A DNA stretch of 64,000 nucleotides from Massilia aquatica (GCF_011682045.1 NZ_VVIW01000016.1:103506-167505); one strand, 5' to 3'. Counted from the stretch's first letter, positions 35,346-44,979 are shown. Notes: generated from the sequence alone by a model not told the origin. A program made the numbers and translations.

Positions 35346-36770
35346 TTATTCTCCTTTGTTGATATGGTTGGGATTGGCATGGGCGACAGGACCATGGTCG
35401 GCAGGGACGACCTCCAGCCGCGCCCCCTTGCGCCCCAGCACGCGCACCGTCTGCCCGGGGCGCAGGGCAACGCCGCTGTCCACGCGCCAGGTTTCGCCGT
35501 TGACGTTGGCCCAGGTGTCGCCCCCGCTGGCGCCAATGACTTCGGCAAGGCTGCCGACCAGCGCGTTCGGCCCGCCCGCCAGCGCGCGCCGCCGCGTGCC
35601 GAGCGCCACCGCGCCCATGCCCGCCACCAGCAGCGCGCTGGCAATCGCCAGCGGCACCACCAGCGCGACCGGCACGCCGTAGCCGGCCAGGTCGGTGTCG
35701 ACCAGGATCAGGGCGCCGGCCACGAAAGCGGCAATACCGCCCAGCCCGAGCACGCCGAAGCTGGGCAGGAAGGCTTCTCCCGCCATGAATGCCAGACCCA
35801 GCAGGATCAGCCCAAGCCCGGCGTAGTTGAGTGGCAGCAGGTGCAGGCCGTACAGCCCCAGCAGCAGGCAGAGGGCGCCCACCACGCCGGGCGCGACCGC
35901 ACCGGGACTCATGAATTCGAACAGCAGGCCGTAGATGCCGATGCTCATCAGGATCAGCGCGACCGAGGGTTCGGAAATCACGCCCAGCAGCCGGTTGCGC
36001 CAGTCGGGATGGGCGGCGTGCAGCGGCGCCCCGCGCGTGTGCAGGGTGCGCGTTCCCGCGTCCGGCCGGTCCAGTTTGATGTGGCGGCCATCGACCAGGC
36101 CGAGCAGCGCCGGCACATCGCTGGCGACATGCTCGATCACGCGGCTCCCGAGCGCGGCGGCGGCCGGCACGCTGAGCGCGTCGCGCACCGAGCGCTCGGC
36201 CCAGTCGGCATTGCGTCCGCGCAGTTCGGCCAGCGCGCGGATGGACGCGGCGGCGTCGTTGACCTGCTTGCGGACCATCGGCGTGGCGGACTGCGCATCT
36301 TGCGGGCGCGCGCCGCCGTCAGCGGGCCGGCCCAGTGGCACCGGCGTGGCCGCGCCCACGTTGGTGCCGGGCGCCATGGCGGCGATGTGGCCGGCCATCA
36401 GGATGAAGGTGCCGGCGCTGGCCGCGCGCGCGCCCGATGGCGCCACGTACACCGCCACCGGCACCGGCGACGCGAGGATGGCCTTGACGACCACGCGCGT
36501 CGACGTGTCCAGCCCGCCTGGCGTGTCGAGTTCGATGATGACCAGCTGATGCCCGTCTTGCGCGGCGCGGGCAATGCCGCGCGCGAGATAATCGGCGCTG
36601 GCCGGGCCGATGGCGCCATCGACCGTGAGCACGGTCACCGGCGCCAGGGCGGCGGTGGACGGCGTCCACAGCAAGAGAAAGAGAAAGATGGCGCACGCGA
36701 TCAGCGCGCGCAGCAGGGCCAGCGGTCCAGGACCGGCAACAGCCAACCAAGCATGCGCAATGCGCTTCAT
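35346..36770 (-). CDS. NfeD family protein (ClpP-class membrane serine protease)
   Basis: 474 aa, long form. Signal/anchor segment near the N-terminus, ClpP-like protease domain ([48 protein letters not shown] with the Ser nucleophile), then four membrane segments and a C-terminal OB-fold NfeD domain ([30 protein letters not shown]). Such proteases cleave stomatin-like partners, matching the next gene. An in-frame TTG lies at 36785; the ATG at 36770 begins the signal segment. Confidence 0.92.
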   Translation of the reverse strand: MKRIAHAWLAVAGPGPLALLRALIACAIFLFLLLWTPSTAALAPVTVLTVDGAIGPASADYLARGIARAAQDGHQLVIIELDTPGGLDTSTRVVVKAILASPVPVAVYVAPSGARAASAGTFILMAGHIAAMAPGTNVGAATPVPLGRPADGGARPQDAQSATPMVRKQVNDAAASIRALAELRGRNADWAERSVRDALSVPAAAALGSRVIEHVASDVPALLGLVDGRHIKLDRPDAGTRTLHTRGAPLHAAHPDWRNRLLGVISEPSVALILMSIGIYGLLFEFMSPGAVAPGVVGALCLLLGLYGLHLLPLNYAGLGLILLGLAFMAGEAFLPSFGVLGLGGIAAFVAGALILVDTDLAGYGVPVALVVPLAIASALLVAGMGAVALGTRRRALAGGPNALVGSLAEVIGASGGDTWANVNGETWRVDSGVALRPGQTVRVLGRKGARLEVVPADHGPVAHANPNHINKGE

Positions 36771-36862
36771 CGCTCCCCCCGGCAAGGGACGGGTGTCCCG
36801 CCTTGCCTGGGGTTAGAAGCTGCGCGCGCGCTTTGGTTCCGTGGATTTGAAGAAGAAGCGGT

Positions 36863-37702
36863 TTAAACGAGCAGTGCCGCGCTCATCGATTTGACTTCGT
36901 CGGCCGACTCGTCCAGGATCGATTGCAGGGTATCGTTGTCGATGACGAAGTCGAGCACCGAATCGGCGTGCTCCGGCAACGGCTCGTCGGCCACGCCCAG
37001 CGGCGAACGCACGGGCGCGAACTGATTGGCCAGCAACAGGGTGTCGAGCAGGGTGCTCGGCGGCATGGTGAGCCAGCCATCGCGCAGGGCCAGGATGGCC
37101 TGGGTGACGGTGTCGGGAATCGCCAGCTTTTTCAGCACTTCGCGGCTGACGACTTCCTCGCACAACTCCGCCCATTTTTCGGGATCGTCATCGAGCAGGC
37201 CCGGAAATTCATCGGCGCGCGAGAGCAGGTAAAAGCCGCCCACCTCGTGCACGATGGCGGCGAACATGGCGGTGTCGGGATTGACAAACGTCACCCGCCG
37301 CGCCAGCACCTGGGCCAGCGCCGCCACGTGGGCGGTATGTTCCCACAGCTGCTGGGCCTTGGCGCGCAGCACCGGATCGACGATGCGGCTGCCGAACTGG
37401 CGCACTACCAGGCTGGCGACCAGGGTCTGCAAGCTGCGGTAGCCCACCCGCATGACGGCGGCGCGCACATTCGTGATCGGGGTGTCGCCATTGCGGTTGA
37501 AAGCGGCCGAGTTGGCCAGCGCGACGGTGCGCGCGGCCAGTTGCGGCTCGCCCAGCACCAGCTTGATGGCGTCTTCAATATGGCAGTCGGGATTGTCGAG
37601 TGCGAGTTGCAGGCGCAAGGCGGCGTTCACGCTGGTGGGGAGGGTAATCTCCCCGCGTGCGGCTTGCGCGGCAATATATCCAAAGGCTTCTAGTCTGTTC
37701 AC
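36863..37702 (-). CDS. HDOD domain-containing protein
   Basis: 279 aa. LPTSVNAALRLQLALDNPDCHIEDAIKLVLGEPQLAARTVALANSAAFN is the HDOD N-terminus and MFAAIVHEVGGFYLL the HD-like core. HDOD proteins link to signalling and stress but have no catalytic metal site. The start is taken as GTG 37702 because the family domain begins right after it; TATAAT lies 7 nt upstream of that codon, so the message could be leaderless. The frame is open further upstream over sequence with no homology character. Confidence 0.82.
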   Translation of the reverse strand: MNRLEAFGYIAAQAARGEITLPTSVNAALRLQLALDNPDCHIEDAIKLVLGEPQLAARTVALANSAAFNRNGDTPITNVRAAVMRVGYRSLQTLVASLVVRQFGSRIVDPVLRAKAQQLWEHTAHVAALAQVLARRVTFVNPDTAMFAAIVHEVGGFYLLSRADEFPGLLDDDPEKWAELCEEVVSREVLKKLAIPDTVTQAILALRDGWLTMPPSTLLDTLLLANQFAPVRSPLGVADEPLPEHADSVLDFVIDNDTLQSILDESADEVKSMSAALLV

Positions 37703-37865
37703 AGGAAAATTATACAGTGGGGCGGGGCAGACACGATGGATTGCAGAAACAAAGCCCCGCGCAGTGCAGCAATGCAACACAATCGCATTGTCGCACCGCA
37801 CGGGGCCGCTGTTTCCGCCGGCCGGGCCCGCTGTGCGCGGGTCCGGCCCCGGTGTCAAGCTCGGT

Positions 37866-38867
37866 TTACTTGACCTTGATCGCGCTCTTGACCGAGGTCA
37901 CGCCATCGACGCTCTTGGCCAGGCGCACGGCTTTCTCGGCATCGGCCTTGGAATCGACGAAGCCGCTCAGCATGACCACCCCTTTTTCGGTTTCGACGTG
38001 GATCGCCATCGATTTCAGTTCCGGCTCCTTGAAGATGTCGGCCTTGACCTTGGTGGTGATGACGGAATCGGCCACGACAGCACCGGTTTTATCGGCGGCG
38101 CGGTCCATCTTAGGCGCCATGGTATCGGCGGCGCGCTCGGTCTTGTCGGCCATGGTATCGATCGCGCGTTCGGTCTTGGCAGCGATGGCAGCGCCGGCGG
38201 CGCGGGTTTTGTCGGCGGCGTTCTCGACCGCGTTGGCGGTGCGCTGGCCGGCCGTGTCGGCAGCCATGTCGGTACGGTTGGCAACGGCGCCGGCGGTGGT
38301 GGCGGTGCGGTTGTTGTTATCGACCAGGCAGCCGGTGTTCGGGCTGCCCGCTACCTGGGCGCATTTGTCCACGGCGGCCGCTTTGGTGGCGTCGCTGGTG
38401 GTGGTGCGGGTGACCGGGCTCATGGTATCGGTGGTGCCGGCGCTGGCGACCTGGATATTGCGGTCCGCCTTGACGTCGGCCAGCGCAGCGGTATGGACCG
38501 CGCGCGCATTGCTCATGCAGCTGTCTTTTTCGGCGCCGGCCGCGTCGGCGCATTTGACCTTGGCCAGCGAGTAATCGGCATTGGCCAGGTCGGTGCGGGC
38601 CTTGGTGCGACCTTTGACGGTGTTGTTGTAATCGGTCAGGGCGGCCAGGTCGGCGCGCGCGCGCACGACTTTGGCTTCTTCGGTGCACACTTTGCGGGCG
38701 TTACCGCTCATGTCCTTGCACTGCGCAGCGGCGAGCTTGTAGTCGGCGTCGGCCTTTTGCGTCATCGTGCGGTAAGTCGCGGTATCGGGCTTGGCCTCGG
38801 CGGCATAGGCGCTGGCGAAAGCGGCGCTGAGGGCGGTGGCAAGCAATGTGGCGACGATAGGTTTCAT
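37866..38867 (-). CDS. Exported BON-domain protein with Ala/Lys/Thr-rich repeats
   Basis: 333 aa with a signal peptide (MKPIVATLLATALSAAFASAYA). The middle contains two cysteine-bearing helical repeats (CKDMSGNARKVCTEEAKVV and CADAAGAEKDSCMSNARAV) and amphipathic repeats such as DTMADKTERAADTMAPKMDR. The C-terminal BON domain (VKADIFKEPELKSMAIHVET...GVTSVKSAIKVK) is the OsmY-type phospholipid-binding fold. Likely a periplasmic stress protein. Confidence 0.9.
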   Translation of the reverse strand: MKPIVATLLATALSAAFASAYAAEAKPDTATYRTMTQKADADYKLAAAQCKDMSGNARKVCTEEAKVVRARADLAALTDYNNTVKGRTKARTDLANADYSLAKVKCADAAGAEKDSCMSNARAVHTAALADVKADRNIQVASAGTTDTMSPVTRTTTSDATKAAAVDKCAQVAGSPNTGCLVDNNNRTATTAGAVANRTDMAADTAGQRTANAVENAADKTRAAGAAIAAKTERAIDTMADKTERAADTMAPKMDRAADKTGAVVADSVITTKVKADIFKEPELKSMAIHVETEKGVVMLSGFVDSKADAEKAVRLAKSVDGVTSVKSAIKVK

Positions 38868-38926
38868 GATGAGGTCCCTTTAAATGTATGGTTGTTGGTA
38901 GACGGATTTAACATCCTAACCATGCA

Positions 38927-39165
38927 CAACATCTGTGCGACAACGTACATACGGGCATAAAAGGACTATCGATATCTGTTTAATCCCTCATCGGCTTGGG
39001 CACCAGCAACATCTGTGCGACAACGTACATACGGGCATAAAAGGACTATCGATATCTGTTTAATCCCTCATCGGCTTGGCACCAGCAACATCTGTGCGAC
39101 AACGTACATACGGACCTAAAAGGACTATCGATATCTGTTCAATCGCTCATCGGCCTGGGCAAACA
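38927..39165. repeat. Three tandem copies of an 80-bp repeat
   Basis: Copy 1 at 38927-39006 and copy 2 at 39007-39085 are identical except for one missing G; copy 3 from 39086 is diverged (several substitutions) and its second half is the last 13 codons of the adjoining minus-strand protease gene. Each unit contains CAACATCTGTGCGACAACG and ACTATCGATATC. Copies 1 and 2 therefore carry dead copies of the gene's 3' end, including its stop codon. Confidence 0.92.
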
Positions 39166-39772
39166 GATTCTCGTTGGCATCTTGTGGCCCTTCGGCAATG
39201 GCGCGCTCGAGCAGGGCGACGGTGTCGTGCTTGGGCTCGCGAAAACGGGTGCGCACGCGCAGCATTTCGTTGACCAGCGCCGTGTAGCGTTCAGGGTGGT
39301 AGCGCGCGATCCAGGCCACGGCGGTCATGTCGGCGTAGGCTTCCTCGGTGCGGACGCGGCGCGCGAACCAGTCGCGCACGGGCCCGATCCAGGCCACCAC
39401 AGGCAACAGTTTTTCGTTGTGGGGAAAGCCGTTCAGGCGGCGGTGGCAGTGGCCGACTTCATGCATCGCCGCGCCGGCCAGAAACGTGTCGAGCAGCTCG
39501 GGCGCGATCATCGAACTGAGCTTGTCGGCGGTTGGATTATTGCTGGCCGAAACGATCAGGGTGCAGCGGCCATTCTCGCTGGCCAGCCCGACCGGCGTGT
39601 GGCCCGGCAAACCGTTGCCGTCGACGATGTCCAGGTCGATCGGCATGCCCTGCGCCCGGCCGTAGGCGACCGCTTCGGTGGCGGCGGCGATCCACTGGGC
39701 TTCGGTGGCGGGAGCGGCCGCGGCCGTGGAAGCGGCCAGCGCCATCAGCACGGCAAGCGCCAGCTTATTCAT
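39125..39772 (-). CDS. Exported putative zinc protease, HExxHC paralogue A
   Basis: 215 aa with a signal peptide (MNKLALAVLMALAASTAAAA). HEVGHCHR (His104, Glu105, His108) is a HExxH zinc site; TEEAYADM 36 residues later supplies a plausible third acidic ligand. The upstream gene encodes a diverged paralogue with the same layout, and the two overlap by 8 bp. No named family recognised. The 3' end lies inside the tandem repeat at 38927-39165. Confidence 0.72.
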   Translation of the reverse strand: MNKLALAVLMALAASTAAAAPATEAQWIAAATEAVAYGRAQGMPIDLDIVDGNGLPGHTPVGLASENGRCTLIVSASNNPTADKLSSMIAPELLDTFLAGAAMHEVGHCHRRLNGFPHNEKLLPVVAWIGPVRDWFARRVRTEEAYADMTAVAWIARYHPERYTALVNEMLRVRTRFREPKHDTVALLERAIAEGPQDANENLFAQADERLNRYR

Positions 39773-40466
39773 CGTTGAGCAACCCGGCTTGCCACAGGGT
39801 CACGGCGTCATCGAACGGGGTGGCGCCACGGCCGAAGCCGTCGGCGTTTTTCGCCAGCCTTACCCAGGTGCGGGTATCGTGGCCGCTGCGCTCGACCGGC
39901 ACCGCGTCGCGCAGGGTCGACAGCCAGGCGTACACGCGGCCGTACTCGGCCGGATGCTGGCGCTGCACCCACGACAGCGCGACCAGGTCGGCAAAGCCTT
40001 CTTCGCGCCGCATCTCGCGCATGGCTTTCGATTCGGCCAGCAAGGTGCCGTCCTGGGCCTGCTCGTCGCCGGTTTCGACGAAGCCGGCCGGCAGGGCATG
40101 CCACACGCCCTGCACATAACGCCAGCAATGACCGATCTCGTGCGCCGCCATGGTTTCGATCAGCAGCGCGCGCTCGGCTTCCGGCACGGTCTTAAGAATG
40201 TTTTCGGCATCGGGGTTGCCGCGCATCGACAGCACCAGCTTGCAGCGGCCGTCGACAAAGCCCATCGCCAGCGGCACATCGCCGGGACGGGCTTTTGGTT
40301 GCACGGTGATATCAATTGGCAAGTTAATACGTTGCGAATACGCCAACACGGGAGCGGCGGCGTTGAGCCAGCGCGTTTCCAGCTCGGTCAGGGCTGCGCC
40401 AGCGGTGGCGGCAGCGGGAATCAGGGTGATACCAGCGAGCAGGACGGTCAAAAGTTGCTTGAACAT
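39765..40466 (-). CDS. Exported putative zinc protease, HExxHC paralogue B
   Basis: 233 aa with a signal peptide (MFKQLLTVLLAGITLIPAAATA). HEIGHCWR (His109, Glu110, His113) and REEGFADL (Glu155/156, Asp160) match the motifs of paralogue A; NGRC/DGRC-TLIVS/KLVLS and P-I-D-L/I-D/T blocks align as well. It is the first gene of the pair. GAGG lies 8 nt before the ATG, and an 11-bp inverted repeat overlaps the leader. Function unknown; tandem duplication followed by divergence is inferred. Confidence 0.72.
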   Translation of the reverse strand: MFKQLLTVLLAGITLIPAAATAGAALTELETRWLNAAAPVLAYSQRINLPIDITVQPKARPGDVPLAMGFVDGRCKLVLSMRGNPDAENILKTVPEAERALLIETMAAHEIGHCWRYVQGVWHALPAGFVETGDEQAQDGTLLAESKAMREMRREEGFADLVALSWVQRQHPAEYGRVYAWLSTLRDAVPVERSGHDTRTWVRLAKNADGFGRGATPFDDAVTLWQAGLLNDE

Positions 40467-40478
40467 GGCGTTTCCTCA

Positions 40479-40518
40479 AGAGGTCTATAAGTGCCTAAGA
40501 GCAATAATATAGACCTCT
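40479..40518 (-). promoter_or_regulatory. Perfect 11-bp inverted repeat in the leader of the protease pair
   Basis: AGAGGTCTATA and TATAGACCTCT, 18 nt apart, lie 13 bp upstream of the start of paralogue B and end just before its GAGG ribosome site. It could be a repressor operator or an mRNA hairpin controlling the pair. Confidence 0.5.
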
Positions 40519-40598
40519 GGAACGCTTTGGGGAAAATATCTTTCCTTGTGGAAAATTCTCAACATGGCGCTATGTCAAGCTAGCGCTAGCGCAAACAA

Positions 40599-42317
40599 TC
40601 AGAACGTTTCCCACTCGTCAGCAACAGTTTTCTCCGTGGCAATCTTGCGTTGCGGCGCTGCCGGGGTGCGCGCCAGCGCCCTGCCCTTGGCTGCCGGTTT
40701 GGCCGTCACCGGGGTTTTCACCCGTGCCGGCGGCGTGGCGCGCACGCTGCCTTCGGCCAGCACGAACACGCCCACCACTTCGGTCAGCGAGGCCGCCTCG
40801 TCATTGAGCGAGGAAGCCGCCGCTGCCGCCTGCTCGACCAGCGCGGCGTTCTGCTGGGTTGCCTGGTCCATCTGGCCGATCGCCTGGTTCACCTGTTCGA
40901 TACCGGTCGTCTGTTCCTGGCTGGCCAGGCTGATTTCGGCCATGATATCGGTGACCCGTTTCACGCTGGAAACGATCTCCTGCATCGTGCTGCCGGCCTG
41001 GTCCACCAGACGCGCACCGGCGTCGACCCGCTCGACCGAATTGCCGATCAGGGTCTTGATCTCTTGCGCCGCCGCCGCCGAACGCTGGGCCAGGTTGCGC
41101 ACTTCCGACGCCACCACCGCGAAACCACGGCCCTGCTCGCCCGCCCGGGCCGCTTCCACCGCCGCGTTCAGGGCCAAAATATTCGTCTGGAAAGCAATGC
41201 TGTCGATCACGCCGATGATGTCGACGATCTTTTTCGACGACTCGTTGATCGAGGCCATCGTATCGACCACCTGCGAGACCACCGCGCCGCCCTTGACCGC
41301 CACCTCGGAGGCCGACAGCGCCAGCACATTGGCCTGGCGCGCATTGTCGGCATTCTGGCGCACAGTGCTGGTCAGCTCTTCCATCGCGGACGCGGTTTCT
41401 TCCAGGGTGCCGGCCTGGCTTTCGGTACGGGCCGACAAATCCAGGTTGCCGGCCGCAATTTCGGACGAAGCGGTGGTGATCGTGGCCGTGCCGGCCCGTA
41501 CCTGGGCCACGATGGCCACCAGGCTGTCGCGCATGCCTTTCATGGCGAACAGCAGGCTGCTGTTGTCGCCGTGCACAGTGTCGATCTGGACCGCCAGGTT
41601 GCCGGCGGCAATGCTGCTCACCACATTGGCCGCGTAATCGGGCTGGCCGCCAAGCTGGCGCAGCAGGCCGCGGCTGATATACCAGGCCGCCACCGAACCG
41701 ACCGCCACCGCAATCGCGCACAGCAGCGTCATCCACAGCAGGAAGGAACTGGCCAGGTGCGAGGCGTTGTCGGCCTGCACGCCGGTCATCTTTTCTTCCA
41801 GGTCGATCAGGCGGTTGATGCTGGCCAGCCAGCCCACAAAAGCCGGAGCCGCCTGCTTGGCCAGCAACTCGTTGGCCTCGGGCAGCTTGTCGGCCAGGCG
41901 CAGCGCGATCACGTTGGCGATCAGCGGCATGGTTTTGTTTTCGCTGTCCTTGATGCCGGCCAGCGCGGATTTTTCCTCGGCGGTCGCATTCGGGTTCTCG
42001 ACCAGCGCGTCGAGCGGCGCGGCCGAGCGCGCATAGTTGTCGGCCAGTTGCTTGATCAGGTCCAGGTGCGGCCGGGCGGCCGCGGCGTCGGCCGCCAGCA
42101 CCACATCGCGCAGCGCGATGGCGCGGTCGTGCACGCTGCCACGGAAATTGATCGCGTAGCGCTGCTTGACGTTATTGACCTTGTTGATCTGATTCAGGCT
42201 CGCTTCAATGCTGCCCACGCGCGTAATCGCCATCGCCGACAGCAGCACGATCAGCAAAAACACGCCGCCAAAGCCCACCGCCAGGCGGCGTCCGATGCTC
42301 ATTCCAGAAGTATTCAT
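40599..42317 (-). CDS. Methyl-accepting chemotaxis protein with WETF tether
   Basis: Inner-membrane chemoreceptor of 572 aa. Two membrane segments (about 12-32 and 192-212) flank a periplasmic four-helix MCP-type sensor; a HAMP domain follows, then the signalling hairpin with the tip block [27 protein letters not shown]. The C-terminal DEWETF is the known NWETF-type docking site for CheR/CheB. Ligand unknown. A TATAAGTG...CACTTATA dyad (42337-42363) sits in the leader; a sigma-28-like TAAAG...GATTT upstream is only a partial match. Confidence 0.94.
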   Translation of the reverse strand: MNTSGMSIGRRLAVGFGGVFLLIVLLSAMAITRVGSIEASLNQINKVNNVKQRYAINFRGSVHDRAIALRDVVLAADAAAARPHLDLIKQLADNYARSAAPLDALVENPNATAEEKSALAGIKDSENKTMPLIANVIALRLADKLPEANELLAKQAAPAFVGWLASINRLIDLEEKMTGVQADNASHLASSFLLWMTLLCAIAVAVGSVAAWYISRGLLRQLGGQPDYAANVVSSIAAGNLAVQIDTVHGDNSSLLFAMKGMRDSLVAIVAQVRAGTATITTASSEIAAGNLDLSARTESQAGTLEETASAMEELTSTVRQNADNARQANVLALSASEVAVKGGAVVSQVVDTMASINESSKKIVDIIGVIDSIAFQTNILALNAAVEAARAGEQGRGFAVVASEVRNLAQRSAAAAQEIKTLIGNSVERVDAGARLVDQAGSTMQEIVSSVKRVTDIMAEISLASQEQTTGIEQVNQAIGQMDQATQQNAALVEQAAAAASSLNDEAASLTEVVGVFVLAEGSVRATPPARVKTPVTAKPAAKGRALARTPAAPQRKIATEKTVADEWETF

Positions 42318-42443
42318 GTCTCGCTCGCGAAAGTTATATAAGTGCCATGTGGCAACACTTATAAACTCTAGCACGGGCGCGGGTGCGCACACTCGCGCTT
42401 CTTCAAATCCGAGCGGATGTTCGCTTTAATCAGCGCTAAAACA

Positions 42444-42473
42444 AGGAAAACCCCGCGAATGCGTGGTTTTCCT
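42444..42473 (-). terminator. Terminator hairpin after the M49/unknown gene pair
   Basis: AGGAAAACC-CGCG...-GGTTTTCCT stem; on the minus strand followed by TTGTTTTAG. Closes the 44909-42537 transcript and may work in both directions. Confidence 0.75.
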
Positions 42474-42536
42474 GTCTGGACACAACGCCATGATTGGCGT
42501 TTCATTCATGCACGGGTGAATTGAACAATCCCGATG

Positions 42537-43205
42537 CTAACGGCCGTCCCACCAGAGTTCCGGATCGACGCCGACCGGCAGGCCCTCGACCCTGTAATTG
42601 TCGAGCCGGCCTCCCTCCATCAAACAGTAGCGGCAGTGATAGTCAGTGTATTCGCGCTTGCAAAACCGTTCAAGGTCCCTGATCGCTGTTTCCAGCCTGG
42701 CGATGTTGATCTCGTACGCCTCGGTCGGCGTTCTCGCGTCAAAAGAAAAGGGCAGCCATGCGTCGCTATGCGGAAATATCTCAAATTTCCTGAAACGGAA
42801 ATGGACGTCGATACTGAGCAATCGTTCGTGGGTAGATAATTTTCCCTTGTCGCCGATCAATCGTGTCAACCCGTTGATATTGATGATCGAAGGAAATATA
42901 TCGTTCCGCAGATGCTGCTGGCGCCTGACTTCCTCCATGACCAACTGATCGAAGCGTGCTCCCGGCTTGTACGCGACATCGACATATTCCTCATGATGCC
43001 GGCTCCCCGTCTCTCTAGCGTGCCAGTTCAGACAGCGGATTTGCGACGGGATGAACAATTCTCTCTCGCTCAATAAGGCAATGCACGGATCGAGTTTACC
43101 CAGCAATTGCATGAAATCGGCTGCCTGGTCGCCGCTCCAGGGCGATTCAAACGGCACCAACTCGTAAGTCCAATTAGCCATTGGATAAACTGATCTGTTC
43201 ATCAT
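42537..43205 (-). CDS. Hypothetical protein coupled to M49-type peptidase
   Basis: 222 aa, family not recognised. MANWTYELVPFESPWSGDQAADFMQLLGKLDPC is its first part; aromatic residues are frequent, three cysteines cluster near the C-terminus (FCKREYTDYHCRYCL), and it ends in ELWWDGR. No signal peptide. Its ATG follows the peptidase stop with no gap (TAAATGATG), so it is translated by coupling. An internal start (MANW) is possible. Base composition is a little lower in GC than its neighbours. Confidence 0.65.
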   Translation of the reverse strand: MMNRSVYPMANWTYELVPFESPWSGDQAADFMQLLGKLDPCIALLSERELFIPSQIRCLNWHARETGSRHHEEYVDVAYKPGARFDQLVMEEVRRQQHLRNDIFPSIININGLTRLIGDKGKLSTHERLLSIDVHFRFRKFEIFPHSDAWLPFSFDARTPTEAYEINIARLETAIRDLERFCKREYTDYHCRYCLMEGGRLDNYRVEGLPVGVDPELWWDGR

Positions 43206-44909
43206 TTATCGCGCAAGCAGGCTCGCCGCCGTGGTAAACGCCGGACGAATATCGTTCGGCACCGCTTTCATCTTGTCGAGCGCTTTCTGCACGTCCGGCC
43301 GGATCACCACGTACTTGGCCATCATGTCCTTGGCGCGCGCATAATCGCCGGTCGCCTCAATGGTCAGAAACTCGCGATTCAAGTCGATCACCGCCTGCTT
43401 GATCTTCTTAAAATCCACCGAAAACGTGCCATCGCCGTGCGACACGAAGCCGCCCTTGTCGAGCAGGTAATTGAGCTGAATCGCCATGCCGCGCGCGTGC
43501 GAATCGGTCAGCCCGAAATGCAAGGTGCGAAATGCCGACGCCAGGAAGGTGTTATACAGCTTGCGCTCGGCCAGCTCGCCTTGTCCCAGCGTGTCTTTCA
43601 ACTGCCCCTTGTCCATCATGTACGCCAGCGCCCACAGGCCGGCCATGTCGGCCTTGGCTTCCTCGATGGTCGAATACGCGTCTTTCAAATCCTGGCGCGG
43701 GGTCGATGGCTTGCCGTCCTGCACGGTCGCGTGCGGTCCCAGCCCGTGCGTGATCTCGTGCGCCAGGATATGCGTGAAGAAGGAATCGAAATCGAGGTCT
43801 TTTTGCGCGTCCGGACGCAGTACCAGCCTGGTGATCGGCGTGAGCGTCGACTTGAACTTCGCTTCCTGGATATTTTTCAGCATCACGCGCTTGGAACCGC
43901 GTTGACTGATGATGCGCTCGTCGTTCGGCAGGTTGTAGGCGGCAGTCTGCACGCCCATATTGCCGTCGCCCGCGCCATACACCTGGTTCACCACCACCAT
44001 GGGCGCGAGCGCACCGACTTTGGGATTGCGGTACTGCTTGTCGAGCGGGAGATTGTCTTCCAGTTCCTGCATGTGTTTACTGAAGAAATCGAGCTTGCGG
44101 GTTTCTTTCTCGTCACGGATATTTACATACGCTTCGAAGGCCGCCTTGTAGCCGAACAATTCATCGTTATACGTTTCGTACGGGCCGATGGTGATGTCGA
44201 CCGGCGAATCGAGGTCCATCCACGCAAAGTCGGACGCCAGGTAATCGTTCGACAAGAACGCATCGGCGCGCAGGGTCAGGAATTTCTTCAGCGAGGCGTT
44301 GTCGGTGGACGCCGCCGCTTCGCGCAGCAGTTTGGCCAGTTGTTCCAGCTCGGCCTTGTATTCCTCGGCATAGGTCACCGTCTTGAACTTGCCCTCGGCG
44401 CCATGGCGAATGGTGGTGAAGAACCACTGCGCCTGTTCCTTGTCTTTTGGTGCGAGCGCGTTCATCCACGCTTCCAGCGAGGCTTTGCTCGCGCCTTCGG
44501 GATAAAAATTGGCGCCTTCCGGTTTCTTGGACGGGATCGTCATGCCCGCGTACGTGGCAGGCATGAACGAATTATTACCGTCGAGAATCGACCATGGACC
44601 CTTGTTCAGCCAAAAATAATCCAGCCGCGCCTTGCCGAGGGCGCTTTTATCCTTTTTGAGCGCGCTCCACAGGGCTTCGTTGTGCGCCCAGCGCTGGCGC
44701 AGCTGCAGGGTGTCGATGATCTTGGCCGCCTCGATCAGTTTGACGATGGCGGCTTTGTCGCCCTTGGACAGGGCCGCCGTGTCGGCGCGCAGGTCAACCG
44801 GCGCATAGCGCTTGGCCATCTGCTTCAGTTGCGCCACATTGGCGGGTTGCCCGGCGGCGTGAGCGGCGCCGGCCAGCAGCAGGAAGACGGGAAGGATAAG
44901 TTTTTTCAT
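43206..44909 (-). CDS. Exported M49-type (dipeptidyl-peptidase III-like) zinc peptidase
   Basis: 567 aa with a signal peptide (MKKLILPVFLLLAGAAHAAG). ILAHEITHGLGPH holds a HExxH site and STIEEAKADMAGLWAL gives the second-shell/third-ligand EExxAD, the pattern of bacterial M49-related proteins. True DPP III has HExxxH, so this is the HExxH branch often misannotated. Likely periplasmic peptide cleavage. Upstream spacer has a REP hairpin at 44952. Confidence 0.82.
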   Translation of the reverse strand: MKKLILPVFLLLAGAAHAAGQPANVAQLKQMAKRYAPVDLRADTAALSKGDKAAIVKLIEAAKIIDTLQLRQRWAHNEALWSALKKDKSALGKARLDYFWLNKGPWSILDGNNSFMPATYAGMTIPSKKPEGANFYPEGASKASLEAWMNALAPKDKEQAQWFFTTIRHGAEGKFKTVTYAEEYKAELEQLAKLLREAAASTDNASLKKFLTLRADAFLSNDYLASDFAWMDLDSPVDITIGPYETYNDELFGYKAAFEAYVNIRDEKETRKLDFFSKHMQELEDNLPLDKQYRNPKVGALAPMVVVNQVYGAGDGNMGVQTAAYNLPNDERIISQRGSKRVMLKNIQEAKFKSTLTPITRLVLRPDAQKDLDFDSFFTHILAHEITHGLGPHATVQDGKPSTPRQDLKDAYSTIEEAKADMAGLWALAYMMDKGQLKDTLGQGELAERKLYNTFLASAFRTLHFGLTDSHARGMAIQLNYLLDKGGFVSHGDGTFSVDFKKIKQAVIDLNREFLTIEATGDYARAKDMMAKYVVIRPDVQKALDKMKAVPNDIRPAFTTAASLLAR

Positions 44910-44951
44910 GGGACCTTGGAGAAGATAGGTAGCCGCCCCCCGCCCCCACCC

Positions 44952-44979
44952 CGTCGTTCCCGCGCAGGCGGGAACGACG
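44952..44979. repeat. Dispersed CGTCGTTCCCGC palindrome
   Basis: CGTCGTTCCCGC-GCAG-GCGGGAACGACG, a variant of the GTCATTCCCGC family, in the divergent spacer between the M49 peptidase and xapX genes. Confidence 0.75.

Noticed and set aside
38927..39165. CRISPR array
   Set aside because: The 80-bp units are directly adjacent with no variable spacers and one copy is gene sequence; it is a tandem duplication.
42318..42430. Sigma-28 flagellar promoter for the chemoreceptor
   Set aside because: TAAAG is present but the downstream element only partly matches GCCGATAA.
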